Shown here: piece by piece, positions 1 to 8,959 of the stretch
How the letters are laid out: each line of letters opens with the position of its first letter
Position numbering within the stretch: position 1 is the first letter of the stretch
Assembly: GCA_028821635.1 (NCBI GenBank)
Contig: JAPPDO010000282.1
Location: 1 to 25,647 of the forward strand
Source of the DNA: Ekhidna sp.
GTDB lineage: Bacteria > Bacteroidota > Bacteroidia > Cytophagales > Cyclobacteriaceae
Direction of reading: 5' to 3'
DNA: 25,647 nt
The notes under the pieces: model-generated
The model's database searches: none
Seen by the model: the letters and a program-made list of their open reading frames with translations, nothing else
What the model was told of the DNA's origin: nothing
Program-made: the position numbers and the translations under genes

Positions 1-80
1 TCTCCGCGGTGCGCGACATGCGCTCGCGGCTCGACGGTCTGCGGATGGGCGTGGTGGGGGAGGTGAACGGGGGGGGGGCA
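1..80. other. GC-rich, probably foreign contig tip ending in a G10 run
   Basis: Bases 1-68 are strikingly GC-rich while everything after about base 80 is AT-rich. Reading from base 3 on the plus strand gives an open frame whose third codon positions are almost all G or C, as in high-GC bacterial coding DNA and unlike every other gene here. The stretch ends in ten consecutive G at 69-78, a typical low-quality or dark-cycle read-end artefact. I infer a chimeric or contaminating contig end and do not annotate a gene. Confidence 0.6.
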
Positions 81-519
81 GATTTATGCACTCCCGCTGC
101 GTTAAACAACGATTTTAGGGTTTTATGGTCTGATATCCGGTTCATAATTTTAGTATTGATGCACAAACATAAAACAATCATTTTAAAGATGCAAAAGGTT
201 TTTTAGTTATCTATTTGAACAATGCTGAACAAACTAATGAAGATTTAATCACTAATCTATGCTAGATCAGCAATGCCGTTATTTCTATTTCGACTTATTA
301 CTTTTACAACATGTTATATTTGATTATATTAGCAAACATTAACAGAAGCATTTTGTGGAAAATAAAGGTTCCAAAATGAAAGAACCCCCCAAGCGGGTCA
401 ATGTCATTCTTATAAAGAAGTAAGAACCGGAATGAGTAAACAGGTGCGGTCATTAATGAATGCTGACGGGAATAGTTCCCAAACCTCGTGATGAGGTGAA
501 CATTTTAAATTTGATAATT
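81..519. other. Intergenic stretch without a recognisable gene
   Basis: About 440 bases of AT-rich DNA with frequent stops in all frames. I see no RNA gene, IS end or convincing long hairpin. A TAAATTTG box matching the Bacteroidota -7 consensus TAnnTTTG lies at 506-513 but only seven bases before the ATG at 520, with no TTG at the -33 spacing, so it would give a leaderless message and is weak evidence for a promoter. Confidence 0.4.
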
Positions 520-765
520 ATGTTTTTTATTACAACAAAAAGTAAGCGTAAAAATGTAATCGTAGCATTGGGATTAACGTTGCTTATGGCTGGAGGGGTT
601 TCATTGGAAAGTAAACTGTCTGAACAATCTAAGTTTGATTGTATGGATCAAATCAATAATCAGAAAGATGCCGGATGGTTTTTTGGGTGCCATAAGAATG
701 AAAAAAAGAACCGATGGGAGCGAAGGTTTTTAGGCTTTAGAGTTGGTGATTGTTGTGGATGCTAA
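520..765 (+). CDS. Small secreted or membrane-anchored Cys-rich peptide, 81 aa, unknown function
   Basis: I do not recognise a family. The product begins with a basic n-region (KSKRK, residues 7-11) and a hydrophobic segment at about 13-29, so it should be exported or anchored. The mature part is small, charged, and carries five cysteines at 41, 57, 78, 79 and 81, the last three in a C-terminal GDCCGC. An upstream in-frame ATG at 460 would add 20 residues; I prefer 520 because it puts the basic/hydrophobic signal at the N-terminus. The layout (short signal helix plus short Cys-containing tail) resembles the small exported peptides of Bacteroidota such as NVEALA-type proteins, but that is only a likeness. 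A hairpin follows the stop at 795-825, which supports a free-standing gene. Confidence 0.5.
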   Translation: MFFITTKSKRKNVIVALGLTLLMAGGVSLESKLSEQSKFDCMDQINNQKDAGWFFGCHKNEKKNRWERRFLGFRVGDCCGC

Positions 766-794
766 TGATCAATAGCAATACATATCTGTAAAAC

Positions 795-825
795 AATATG
801 CAAGGGGAATTTCCTCTTGCATATT
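795..825 (+). terminator. Hairpin after the Cys-rich peptide gene
   Basis: Arms 795-808 (aatatgcaagggga) and 812-825 (tcctcttgcatatt) pair over 14 positions with one G-T pair and a three-base loop. It lies 30 bases after the stop at 765 and 25 bases before the next gene. No clear T-run follows, so it may be a terminator or an mRNA-stabilising stem. Confidence 0.55.
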
Positions 826-850
826 ATCCTAACTTTTAGAAACCTTGAAT

Positions 851-1795
851 ATGTGTGCATTAATAAAACATATTTTACAATATAGTTTATTAATTTTTAT
901 TTACTTCTCCTACTCTCAGAATTATCAAATTAGCGGATTAGTAAGCGATAGTGACGGAAATTCACTTTCAGATGTCAGCATTGTTTTGAAAAACAACTCA
1001 AGTCAGACATACTCCGACACTGGTGGGCGTTTTCAACTTAAACCATTAGAATTTCCGTGTACAATTATCGTATCGCATGTAGGTTATGAAACGAAAGAAA
1101 TAACTATTGAGTCGCGTGCTGATAGTCTGTTGATTCAACTTGAGAAGCGAGCAAAAATTCTCAGGGAAGTGATTGTTAGGGATCGCAAAGTCAAAGCCAG
1201 GCTAATCGGTAGTCCTAAGAATCCCAAAGGAACATTTTCATATATTTGTTACAATTCCTTTGAACAGATTGGATTGGTTATCAATAATGTTAATAATGAA
1301 CTGTACAGCCGACCCGCATGGCTTTCTGCAAAAATTAAGATTGAGCGACCATTTGCCGGAATGGGCGTAAAACCGGACGGCACCCACCGCATCAGATTAC
1401 GGATTTACCCGCTTACTGCTAAAGGTGAATTACTGCCCTCTGATTTATTGCAGGAGGACTTAACGATAGCCCCTCAGAAAGGAGGTTGGATTGAAATTGA
1501 TTTAGAACCTCTTCAATTAACTCTCCCCCAAGAAGGATTTATTTTAGTTGTTGAATGGCTGCCAAAACCGGATAATGATATACCTAACCAGATTACTCCC
1601 TATGGTGCCAATTTATTAATAAAGGGGCATGAGATTAGCGAAGAGGAGAAGAGATACTATGCTTTATTTCAGTATAATCATGTCCACAGAGAGCCCGGAG
1701 GTTCTGAGTTTATAAAAGCCAGACATGAACTTGAACAACGACATATCCCTTGTTTTCAGTTAGAATACGTTGAACTAGACGAATCAGGTCGCTGA
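851..1795 (+). CDS. Secreted CarboxypepD regulatory-like domain protein
   Basis: A 314-aa exported protein. A hydrophobic signal segment (ILQYSLLIFIYFSYSQ) is followed at about residues 25-95 by a CarboxypepD_reg-like beta-sandwich (ISGLVSDSDGNSLSDV, then DTGGRFQL and SHVGYETKE), the prealbumin-like fold also found at the N-terminus of SusC proteins. The remaining ~200 residues form a second, beta-rich domain (QIGLVINN, WIEIDLEPL, GFILVVEWLPK) commonly joined to this fold in Bacteroidota; its function is not known to me. No catalytic motif or membrane anchor is visible. The frame extends to a TTG at 845, but the ATG at 851 is the better start and leaves a normal signal peptide. It converges on the DUF1684 gene, 47 bases away. 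Confidence 0.8.
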   Translation: MCALIKHILQYSLLIFIYFSYSQNYQISGLVSDSDGNSLSDVSIVLKNNSSQTYSDTGGRFQLKPLEFPCTIIVSHVGYETKEITIESRADSLLIQLEKRAKILREVIVRDRKVKARLIGSPKNPKGTFSYICYNSFEQIGLVINNVNNELYSRPAWLSAKIKIERPFAGMGVKPDGTHRIRLRIYPLTAKGELLPSDLLQEDLTIAPQKGGWIEIDLEPLQLTLPQEGFILVVEWLPKPDNDIPNQITPYGANLLIKGHEISEEEKRYYALFQYNHVHREPGGSEFIKARHELEQRHIPCFQLEYVELDESGR

Positions 1796-1842
1796 CAAAT
1801 TATATCTAATCAATACATTCCTGCTCTCTAAAAAAAAGAACA

Positions 1843-2430
1843 CTATAACTTCTCTCCTGCTCTTATCGCCACGGTCAATAAATTTTCCTTTGGGGGAAGT
1901 GGACACGTGAAATCATCGAAATACGCACAATAAGGATTGTATGCTTTGTTAAAATCAATCTCAATACGATCTGATTTTCCAATCTTGAGGTCTAGGTACC
2001 TCCCTCCGCCATAAGTTGTTTCCCCACTGGTCTCATCTCCGAAGGCGGTCAGGTATTGGTTTCCAAACCCCGGCCTTTTTAATATAAGGATTGAGTGCTC
2101 GGTTCCTCCAATTTTGAACTTGGCATTTGCATATTTCAGATAGTTGGTGCGTGTGCCGTCACTATTGCTCAAAGTGAGTATCTCTCTCGTCGTGAAACGA
2201 TGTAACTTGGCATTGACCCTGTAGTCCGGATTAAAAGGGAAAACTTTAACTTTCTCGTAACTTATATTCTTCTGAACGAACGGACTCTCTCGGGAATTTT
2301 TGAAAAAATCATGCTTCTCTTTCCAGTATTTTTCAAAATCAGCGTTGTAATCTTCACTTGAAGCCCCGAACCGAAGCGTAACAACAACCAGAACTACAAG
2401 TGGAATTATTATCCAAATTATCTTTTTCAT
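1843..2430 (-). CDS. DUF1684 family protein
   Basis: A 195-aa protein with an N-terminal membrane helix or uncleaved signal (residues 3-22) and a DUF1684 domain. The hallmark is the C-terminal block at about 164-194, NPYCAYFDDFTCPLPPKEN followed by IRAGEK, plus the upstream GGGRYLDL and the DFNKAYNPYC transition. The biochemical role of DUF1684 is not established; two conserved Cys (in PYCAY and FTCPLP) may form a metal site or disulfide. It starts six bases after the radC stop on the same strand, so the two are very likely cotranscribed. Confidence 0.88.
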   Translation of the reverse strand: MKKIIWIIIPLVVLVVVTLRFGASSEDYNADFEKYWKEKHDFFKNSRESPFVQKNISYEKVKVFPFNPDYRVNAKLHRFTTREILTLSNSDGTRTNYLKYANAKFKIGGTEHSILILKRPGFGNQYLTAFGDETSGETTYGGGRYLDLKIGKSDRIEIDFNKAYNPYCAYFDDFTCPLPPKENLLTVAIRAGEKL

Positions 2431-2436
2431 GATTTA

Positions 2437-3129
2437 CTAAAGCATCTCATTCTCTGAAAAGCTGTAAAAGTCATTATCTGTTATGATCAAATGATCCAGC
2501 ACGGCAATATCAAGTGCCTTACCGGCTTGGCTAATTTTTTTAGTCAAACGGATATCTTCTTCACTTGGTTTTAAATTTCCGCTCGGATGGTTGTGTGCTA
2601 AAATGATGGCAGAGGAAGTCATCTCCAACGCTTTTTTAAAAATTAGTTTGGCATCAACGACTGTCCCTGAAACTCCTCCTCTACTAATCATTTCTTTCCT
2701 GATGACTTCATTATTTCGCTTCATGAGGATCATCCAAAATTCTTCGTGAGGCAGGTCCATCAGATCACCCTGCAATAGGTTAAAGGCATCTGCTGAAGAT
2801 TGAATGAAAAATTTTTTAGTTGGTTCCGTTTCCTTTCTCCTTCTGCCTATTTCAAGTGCGGCTACGATAGCTATTGCTTTAGCCTCGCCAATCCCCTTAA
2901 ATTTCTCCAAATCTTTTACTGAGAGTTTGGCCAAATTTGCCAGATTGTTCTCACAAGCATTCAATATATGTTGTGAAAGTTCCACGGCTGTCTGTTCATT
3001 ATTGCCCGAGCCTATCAGAATGGCAATAAGTTCTGCATCGGATAAAGAAACTTTTCCTTTGAGAAGAAGCTTTTCTCTGGGTCTGTCTTGTTCAGCCCAC
3101 TTTTTTATGGTTAGTCTGGATTCTTCCAC
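2437..3129 (-). CDS. radC: RadC family JAMM/MPN-domain protein
   Basis: Full-length (230 aa) RadC. Residues about 7-100 hold the UPF0758 N-terminal region including the helix-hairpin-helix (EKFKGIGEAKAIAIVAALE, 75-93); residues ~105-228 form the JAB/MPN metalloprotease-like domain. The JAMM motif is intact: E130, H179-x-H181 in HNHPSGNLKPSEED, and D192. Despite its historical name, a DNA-repair role for RadC is doubtful, and the family's substrate is unknown. The only start in the open frame is GTG at 3129; no ATG lies between it and the upstream stop near 3166. rpsT lies 66 bases upstream on the same strand. Confidence 0.93.
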   Translation of the reverse strand: MEESRLTIKKWAEQDRPREKLLLKGKVSLSDAELIAILIGSGNNEQTAVELSQHILNACENNLANLAKLSVKDLEKFKGIGEAKAIAIVAALEIGRRRKETEPTKKFFIQSSADAFNLLQGDLMDLPHEEFWMILMKRNNEVIRKEMISRGGVSGTVVDAKLIFKKALEMTSSAIILAHNHPSGNLKPSEEDIRLTKKISQAGKALDIAVLDHLIITDNDFYSFSENEML

Positions 3130-3195
3130 AACCCGTAAAATAAGAAACCCCGAGTAAATAAATACCTAGGGTCGTCATTATCTTTTTGAGTTTGC

Positions 3196-3447
3196 TTATA
3201 AACTGGCTACATGTTTTGCAAGCTTTGATTTTAGGTTCCCGGCTTTATTCTTATGAATGATATTCTTCTTCGCCAGTTTATCCACCATTGAGGTAACCTG
3301 TATTAAAAGTTCTTCCCCCTGCTTCTTGTCAGTAGTCGCTCTTAGTCGTCTGATAAAAGTACGTGCAGTTTTATGCTGATATCTATTCCTAAGTCTTTTT
3401 GCTTCGTTACTTCTAATTCTTTTTAATGCTGATTTATGGTTTGCCAT
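3196..3447 (-). CDS. rpsT: 30S ribosomal protein S20
   Basis: An 83-aa, strongly basic helical protein with the S20 signature: MANHKSALKRIRSNEAKRLR at the N-terminus, RTFIRRLR in the middle and KNIIHKNKAGNLKSKLAKHV at the C-terminus. S20 binds the 5' domain of 16S rRNA early in 30S assembly. Length is normal and the ATG is unambiguous. It lies between nrdA (116 bases upstream) and radC, all on the minus strand. The upstream gap contains TACTTTTA boxes on the minus strand, imperfect matches to TAnnTTTG, so the promoter is not certain. Confidence 0.97.
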   Translation of the reverse strand: MANHKSALKRIRSNEAKRLRNRYQHKTARTFIRRLRATTDKKQGEELLIQVTSMVDKLAKKNIIHKNKAGNLKSKLAKHVASL

Positions 3448-3563
3448 AATGCTTATTTTGCTTCTGATTTTTTAATTAAAAGTAAAAGTAGATATTTTAG
3501 TTAAGAGTAAGGAAATCTTTAGCAATAAATAGTGAGTGCTTTATTTAGAAGCATGCTTATTGT

Positions 3564-5969
3564 TTAAGACCCACACATTTCACAACCATCAGGATCGTCT
3601 AATGAACACTGAACTGCTGCCTGCTTGTCTAATTGCACTTGCGTTAATCTACCCTGCTGTCTTGCGGCAGAAGTAGCAGCTTCCGGTTTTGATTGCTGTT
3701 GCTTCTCTTTCTCTACTGTAAATTTAATAGCATCTGTTGCAGCCTTGGTTCTCAGGTAATACATACCGGTCTTGAGTCCCTTCTTCCATGCGTAAAAATG
3801 CATGGAAGTCATCTTGCCAAAGTTGGCATCCTGTAGGTGAATATTTAAACTCTGGCTTTGGCATATAAACGCCCCTCTGTCAGCAGACATATCTATGATT
3901 GCTTTTTGAGAAATCTCCCAGACAGTCTTGTATCTTTCTTTAATATCCTCCGGAATTTCAGCAATATTCTGGATTGACCCATTCTCGGCTTTGATTCTAT
4001 TCATCATTTGGTCGTCCCAAAGGCCTAATGCAATCAATTCGTTCATTAAATGTTTATTTGCTACAATAAACTCGCCTGAAAGAACTCTTCTTAAATAGAG
4101 GTTGGAAGTGTATGGCTCAAAACACTCGTTATTTCCTAAAATCTGAGAGGTAGAAGCAGTAGGCATAGGAGCAAGTAACAATGAGTTTCTAACTCCATAT
4201 TTTTTAACTTTTTGCTTCAGTTCAGTCCAGTCCCATCTGCCTGAATCGGGGGTTACGCCCCACATATCAAATTGGAAGACTCCTTTGGATACGGGTGAAT
4301 CCTTAAAGGTCTCATACGGGCCTTCTTCTTGAGCAATTTCCATGGAAGTTCCCATCGCAGCAAAATAGATGGTCTCAAAAATATCCTTGTTGAGCTTTTT
4401 AGCTTCTTCTGACTCAAATGGAAGTTTCATTAACAAGAAAGCATCAGCCAGACCCTGCACACCAATCCCGATAGGACGGTGCTTCATATTAGAACGTTTT
4501 GCCTTTTCAATAGGATAGTAGTTCACATCAATGACCTTGTTTAGGTTTCGTGTGACAACTTTGGTGATTTCATATAATTTCCGATGGTCGAATGTCCCGT
4601 TAATGACAAATCTGGAGAGCGCAATGGATGCCAGATTACAAACGGCTATTTCGTCCTCAGAGGTATATTCTATGATTTCCGTGCATAAGTTACTGGACCG
4701 TATCGTACCAAGGTTCTTTTGATTTGATTTCTTATTTGCAGCATCCTTATAAAGCATATAAGGGGTACCTGTTTCAATCTGTGCTTCAAGTACTTCAAAC
4801 CAAAGATCTTGTGCTTTCACCGTTCTTCTTCCTCTTTTTTCTCGTTCGTATTTTTCATACAGGGTCTTGAACTCCTCTCCGTATGCTTCAAATAGTCCCG
4901 GGCACTCATCCGGTGACATCAACGTCCAGTCTCCATTTTGCTCTACCCGCTCCATGAACAGGTCCGGAATCCAAAGTGCATAAAAAAGGTCTCTTGCTCT
5001 TAGTTCTTCCTTACCGTGATTTTTTCTTAAATCCAGAAATTCAAAAATATCCGCATGCCACGGCTCTAAGTAGATCGCAAAGCTTCCTTTTCTTTTCCCT
5101 CCACCCTGATCAACATAGCGGGCGGTCATGTCAAAGTTTCTGAGCATTGGGACGATGCCATTAGAAGTACCATTTGTTCCTTTGATGTAAGACCCCGTTG
5201 CCCTTACGTTGTGGATGCTCAGTCCAATACCTCCGGCAGATTGAGAAATTTTAGCACACTGTTTCAACGTCTCATAGATGCCGTCAATGCTATCGTCTTG
5301 CATGGAGAGTAAGAAGCAGGAAGACAACTGGGGCTTGGGAGTCCCTGCATTGAATAAAGTAGGTGTGGCATGTGTAAACCACTTCTCAGACATCAGATTG
5401 TAGGTTTGAATAGCTGAGTCAATATCTTTTCCATGGATACCAACGGATACTCTCATCAACATGTGCTGAGGGCGTTCAACAATTTTACCGTCCAGCTTCA
5501 TGAGGTATGACCGCTCTAGTGTCTTGTATCCGAAGTAATCGTAGTTGTAGTCTCTTCCGTAGTTGGCAGAATCGTCCAGCTTTTTAGCATTTGCTCGGAT
5601 GATGCCATAAACCTCTTTTGATAGCAATGCGGCGTTTTCTCCTGTCTCAGGATTAATATATTCATACATTCTCTTCATGGTGTTAGAGAATGATGTTTCA
5701 GTAATTTTATGAAGATTGGAAATTGATATTCTGGCAGCTAACCTCGCAAAGTCAGGGTGTTTGGTTGTCATTGTAGCTGCGGTTTCAGCAGCGAGATTAT
5801 CCAACTCAATGGTAGATACACCATCATACAAACCATTAATTACTTGTTTAGCAATTTCAACTGGCTTTACATAGTCATTGTTCAGGCCGTCACAGAGCTT
5901 CTCTATTCTAGCCGTAATTTTGTCAAATTTTACTGATTCTCTTCTTCCGTCTCTCTTTATTACTAACAT
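3564..5969 (-). CDS. nrdA: Ribonucleoside-diphosphate reductase, alpha (large) subunit, class I
   Basis: The catalytic subunit that reduces ribonucleoside diphosphates to deoxyribonucleotides. At 801 aa it has an N-terminal ATP-cone (about 3-90) for allosteric activity control, the R1 N-domain and the ten-stranded barrel. Key residues are all visible: redox pair C218 (in LSSCFLLS) and C444 (AVCNLAS), thiyl-radical C429 with N427 and E431 (NLCTEI), the radical-transfer tyrosine pair Y737-Y738 (GMYYLRT), and the shuttle cysteines C796 and C799 in the tail CEMCGS. The eukaryote-like sequence is normal for Bacteroidota. It follows nrdB by 29 bases, so the two are an operon. I saw no intein, truncation or odd codon use. 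Confidence 0.98.
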   Translation of the reverse strand: MLVIKRDGRRESVKFDKITARIEKLCDGLNNDYVKPVEIAKQVINGLYDGVSTIELDNLAAETAATMTTKHPDFARLAARISISNLHKITETSFSNTMKRMYEYINPETGENAALLSKEVYGIIRANAKKLDDSANYGRDYNYDYFGYKTLERSYLMKLDGKIVERPQHMLMRVSVGIHGKDIDSAIQTYNLMSEKWFTHATPTLFNAGTPKPQLSSCFLLSMQDDSIDGIYETLKQCAKISQSAGGIGLSIHNVRATGSYIKGTNGTSNGIVPMLRNFDMTARYVDQGGGKRKGSFAIYLEPWHADIFEFLDLRKNHGKEELRARDLFYALWIPDLFMERVEQNGDWTLMSPDECPGLFEAYGEEFKTLYEKYEREKRGRRTVKAQDLWFEVLEAQIETGTPYMLYKDAANKKSNQKNLGTIRSSNLCTEIIEYTSEDEIAVCNLASIALSRFVINGTFDHRKLYEITKVVTRNLNKVIDVNYYPIEKAKRSNMKHRPIGIGVQGLADAFLLMKLPFESEEAKKLNKDIFETIYFAAMGTSMEIAQEEGPYETFKDSPVSKGVFQFDMWGVTPDSGRWDWTELKQKVKKYGVRNSLLLAPMPTASTSQILGNNECFEPYTSNLYLRRVLSGEFIVANKHLMNELIALGLWDDQMMNRIKAENGSIQNIAEIPEDIKERYKTVWEISQKAIIDMSADRGAFICQSQSLNIHLQDANFGKMTSMHFYAWKKGLKTGMYYLRTKAATDAIKFTVEKEKQQQSKPEAATSAARQQGRLTQVQLDKQAAVQCSLDDPDGCEMCGS

Positions 5970-5998
5970 AGAGGTATGTGTTTAGATAATATTAAAAA

Positions 5999-6988
5999 TT
6001 AAAAGTCTTCATCTAATGAAAATTTCGTTTTATCTTTTTCGGAATCCATTACTCCCGCTTTTTGGTATTCTCCTACTCTCTTTTCAAAGAAATTAGTTTT
6101 CCCCTGTAGCGAAATCATTTCCATGAAATCAAACGGATTTATTGAATTATAAACTTTGGTACATCCTAACTCCGATAACAATCTGTCAGCAACAAACTCA
6201 ATGTACTGACACATTAAGTTTGCATTCATCCCGATGAGTTTTACTGGCAGTGCATCTGTTACAAACTCTTTCTCAATTTCAACTGCATCTTTAATGATGG
6301 CTTCTACTGTCTCTTTGGGAAGTTTATTTATTAAGTGGTTGTTGTACAGTAAACAGGCAAAATCACAATGAAGCCCTTCGTCTCTGGATATCAATTCATT
6401 TGAAAAAGATAACCCCGGCATTAGCCCTCTCTTCTTGAGCCAGAAAATGCTACAGAAGCTGCCAGAGAAAAAGATGCCTTCCACGGCGGCAAACGCAATT
6501 AATCTTTCTGCAAAAGACCCCTCATCAATCCATCTTAAAGCCCAGTCTGCCTTCTTCTTCACGCAGTCCATCGTCTCAATAGCATGAAACAGATAATCTT
6601 TCTCTTTAGGGTCTTTCACATAAGTGTCAATTAGTAAGGAATAGGTTTCAGAATGGATGTTCTCAACGGCGATCTGAAATCCATAAAAAAACTTCGCTTC
6701 TGTGTATTGAACCTCAGCCACAAAATTTTCTGCAAGGTTTTCATTAACGATCCCGTCACTGGCAGCGAAAAATGCAAGCACATGCTTAATAAAGTGCTTC
6801 TCATCATCACTCATCACATTACTCCAGTCTTTAAGGTCCTGACTTAGGTCAATTTCCTCTGCTGTCCAAAAACTGGCTTCAGCTTTTTTATAAAATTCCC
6901 ATATATCGCTATGCTGAATAGGGAATATCACAAACCTGTCTTTGTTTTCTTTTAAAATTGGTTCTTCCAGTGTTGTTATTTCATTCAT
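5999..6988 (-). CDS. nrdB: Ribonucleoside-diphosphate reductase, beta (small) subunit, class Ia-type
   Basis: A 329-aa ferritin-like R2 protein that generates and stores the radical used by NrdA. Metal ligands can be assigned: D47 (EEIDLSQD), E109 and H112 (VENIHSETY), E170 (AAVEGIFF), and E204 and H207 (RDEGLHCDF). The radical tyrosine is present as Y116, so this is a tyrosyl-radical enzyme and not a class Ic type. The C-terminal FSLDEDF is the tail that docks into NrdA and resembles the eukaryotic R2 tail. The gene starts a 400-base divergent intergenic region shared with rplU and is first in the nrdBA operon. Confidence 0.98.
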   Translation of the reverse strand: MNEITTLEEPILKENKDRFVIFPIQHSDIWEFYKKAEASFWTAEEIDLSQDLKDWSNVMSDDEKHFIKHVLAFFAASDGIVNENLAENFVAEVQYTEAKFFYGFQIAVENIHSETYSLLIDTYVKDPKEKDYLFHAIETMDCVKKKADWALRWIDEGSFAERLIAFAAVEGIFFSGSFCSIFWLKKRGLMPGLSFSNELISRDEGLHCDFACLLYNNHLINKLPKETVEAIIKDAVEIEKEFVTDALPVKLIGMNANLMCQYIEFVADRLLSELGCTKVYNSINPFDFMEMISLQGKTNFFEKRVGEYQKAGVMDSEKDKTKFSLDEDF

Positions 6989-7388
6989 TTCAAATTGATA
7001 TTTCTAAAGCTTCATAAATAAGGAACATGGCTTGCGGCAGATAGTTTTTTTATGGTTCTTGTAAATATGACTTTCAAGATGCAGTTCAAGGGTGATTCAT
7101 TTTGTCTCAACCGTGTAGCCACAAATCTGTTTAAAAGCAGACTAAAATACAAGCGGTTACTGCGAGTTGATCAAGAATGCCGGTTTTGAAATGAATTGAT
7201 TATAATCAGTTGTCTTATAGCTGATTGCATATCATTTTTGCAATGAAAACTTCGAGGAGAATAAGCGAAAAAAGCAGATTAAAAAAAATTAAATTTTCGT
7301 TTGATCGCTTTATTTAAAGAAGTATATGACTTGCGAAAAGTGAGTAGTAAATACTAACTTTGTGATTCTTTTTTAAAAAATCAATAAA
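6989..7388. other. Divergent nrdB / rplU intergenic region
   Basis: About 400 bases with no open frame of note. The rplU-proximal end contains a good promoter (7331-7362). I looked for paired NrdR boxes ahead of nrdB and did not see a convincing pair; no TAnnTTTG box on the minus strand was evident either. A short dyad (aatcag...ctgatt, about 7205-7228) is present but not diagnostic. Confidence 0.5.
7331..7362 (+). promoter_or_regulatory. Predicted rplU-rpmA promoter
   Basis: TTG at 7331-7333 and TAACTTTG at 7355-7362 match the Bacteroidota -33 (TTTG/TTG) and -7 (TAnnTTTG) elements with 21 bases between them. Transcription would begin near 7369, about 20 bases ahead of the rplU ATG. Confidence 0.65.
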
Positions 7389-7700
7389 ATGTATGCGATA
7401 GTAAACATTGCTGGAAAACAATACAAAGCCGAAAAAGATAAATTTCTTTATGCTCCTTTAATGGACGAAAAAGAAGGTGCAAAAGTAGCTTTTGATAAGG
7501 TTTTACTTATTAATAATGAAGATAAAATCAAGGTGGGCGTACCAATCGTAAAAGGAGCAGAAGTCTCCGCTGAAGTGCTAGAGCATGTAAAAGGAGACAA
7601 AGTGATTGTCTTCAAGAAAAAAAGAAGAAAGGGTTACCGTGTTAAAAAAGGGCATAGACAGCGGTTTTCTAAAATTTTAATTGAGGATATAAAAGGATAA
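7389..7700 (+). CDS. rplU: 50S ribosomal protein L21
   Basis: A 103-aa protein matching L21 end to end: [19 protein letters not shown] at the start, the beta-barrel core with [17 protein letters not shown], and the basic RNA-binding tail ([16 protein letters not shown]). It binds 23S rRNA in the 50S subunit. It is followed after five bases by rpmA, the near-universal L21-L27 pairing, and both are driven by the promoter just upstream. Confidence 0.98.
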   Translation: MYAIVNIAGKQYKAEKDKFLYAPLMDEKEGAKVAFDKVLLINNEDKIKVGVPIVKGAEVSAEVLEHVKGDKVIVFKKKRRKGYRVKKGHRQRFSKILIEDIKG

Positions 7701-7705
7701 ATCTC

Positions 7706-7966
7706 ATGGCACATAAAAAAGGTGTAGGTAGTTCTAAAAACGGAAGAGAATCAGCAAGTAAGCGACTTGGTGTTAAGATTTTCGGAGGGCAGAAGGCTAT
7801 CGCTGGAAATATTATCGTAAGACAAAGAGGTACTAAGCATCATCCGGGCGTTAATGTAGGGATGGGCAAAGACCACACGCTCTTTGCTTTAGTGGACGGA
7901 ATAGTCAAATTCAGTAAAGGGAAAAAAGATCGTTCTTACGTGAGTGTGGACTCTGCAACTAGCTGA
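7706..7966 (+). CDS. rpmA: 50S ribosomal protein L27
   Basis: An 86-aa L27 with the typical [16 protein letters not shown] start, GVKIFGGQ, and [24 protein letters not shown]. The flexible N-terminus reaches towards the peptidyl-transferase centre. There is no Firmicutes-style N-terminal extension. Second gene of the rplU-rpmA operon. A short dyad (ttacaa/ttgtaa, 7980-7995) follows but is too weak to call as a terminator with confidence. Confidence 0.98.
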   Translation: MAHKKGVGSSKNGRESASKRLGVKIFGGQKAIAGNIIVRQRGTKHHPGVNVGMGKDHTLFALVDGIVKFSKGKKDRSYVSVDSATS

Positions 7967-8096
7967 AGAATCAAAATCTTTACAACTCATTGTAATTTCA
8001 GTATTCATGGTGAAAATTGAAATTGTAGCTATTGTATAGATTTCAGGGAAGAAGTTAGTTAGGCATTGCTAAAATGAAGTAGTTTTGCGATAAAGA

Positions 8097-8353
8097 ATGA
8101 TTTATACACCAATTACTCACTGTCCCCAATGTCATGTTAAAGAGTTCATTAAGAATGGCAAGAGTGGCGGAAAGCAACGCTATAAATGCAAGTCATGCCA
8201 ATACAATTTTATTGCTTTCCTATCAGGGAGTAGCGGCCTAACAAGAAAGTAGTAGAATTTATTGGCATGTTCTGTATTAATGATCGTTCTTTATCACTCC
8301 TTTTATTCACCCCTCGAGGTTCAAATTCAAAAGCAGATTTTGTAAATCATTAA
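8097..8353 (+). pseudogene. IS1-like transposase remnant (zinc-finger N-terminus, frame-broken)
   Basis: The frame 8097-8252 encodes 51 residues with a Cys4 zinc finger (C9-x2-C12, C31-x2-C34) and the context CPQC, KNGKSGGKQRYKCKSCQYNF, which is the InsA-type N-terminus of IS1-family transposases. It stops at a TAG at 8250. Shifting by -1 there (8249 onward) restores a transposase-like continuation, VVEFIGMFCINDRSLSLLL, and this frame then degenerates and stops at 8353. No catalytic DDE part remains. I see no A6C-type slippery heptamer at the break, so decay rather than programmed frameshifting is the better reading. Terminal inverted repeats were not found. Confidence 0.7.
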
Positions 8354-8604
8354 AACTAATATTTTTATCCGATAATCTAATTAGAATCTTTATCAATATT
8401 TTATTGATGTCTACTCAACTTAAAAGTTTAAAGAATCAAATTCCATTTTGACCTACTATTTCTATCATACTTTCTCCAAAGTTAGTAATCGGAAATTTGT
8501 CAGGAAGTTCTTTTTGGGCTTCCGGTTTTGTTGTTGCGAATTTTTAGAACAGTCTAGCAGTGAGAGATGATGGATGAGGTATGAGTGCCTATTACTTATA
8601 TCTT
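8354..8604. other. Gap with a short coding-like fragment on the minus strand
   Basis: No complete gene. On the minus strand 8436-8543 is open for 35 codons with protein-like composition (KPEAQKELPDKFPITNF, then MIEIVGQNGI) and a TGA end, but has a stop directly upstream and no good start. It may be the tail of a lost gene. The rest is AT-rich with stops in every frame. Confidence 0.35.
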
Positions 8605-8958
8605 TTATTGTTCTATTATTTTATCTTTATGTATTTCAACCAAATTACTTCCTGTTATCATTTTTATAATTGTATCTAAATAAGTTGAGAATAGTTTCAT
8701 CAATTCATTATTGGAAATATTTCCTGTTTTTACAATTATCAGTTTTTGAGGTTCTTCTTTTAGAATGAAGGATTCTAAAAAATCATAATCTTTAGCTATT
8801 ACAATTCTATTTTCTTGTATAGAATTTTCTATAATTTCTTTGTCTTTAGTCCTGTTTTTATTCTCAAGGTCTAGCGTATGTATTGAGTCATAACCGTTAT
8901 CAATTAAAAAATCAGCTATACGCTTAGGTAGCTGGGCATCAACAATAAATTTTATCAC
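8605..8958 (-). CDS. DUF5615 PIN-like toxin
   Basis: A 117-aa protein of the DUF5615 PIN-like family, predicted ribonuclease toxins. The start IKFIVDAQLPKRIADFL carries the first acidic residue D7, and AKDYDF supplies D57 and D59, matching the D...(K/T)xDxDF pattern of the family. The start is GTG at 8958, one base after the TGA of the DUF433 gene, so translation is probably coupled. The pairing of DUF433 upstream with DUF5615 is a standard type II toxin-antitoxin arrangement. Activity against RNA is inferred from the family. Confidence 0.82.
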   Translation of the reverse strand: MIKFIVDAQLPKRIADFLIDNGYDSIHTLDLENKNRTKDKEIIENSIQENRIVIAKDYDFLESFILKEEPQKLIIVKTGNISNNELMKLFSTYLDTIIKMITGSNLVEIHKDKIIEQ

Positions 8959-8959
8959 C

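Noticed and set aside
2804..3157. Plus-strand 117-aa frame opposite radC
   Set aside because: Antisense shadow of a well-supported RadC gene with intact motifs.
3549..3558. Perfect palindrome aagcatgctt after nrdA
   Set aside because: No loop and no T-run, so not a terminator; ten bases is within chance expectation for this window.
6989..7388. NrdR boxes ahead of nrdB
   Set aside because: No pair of 16-base ACAC..GTGT-like sites could be found by eye.
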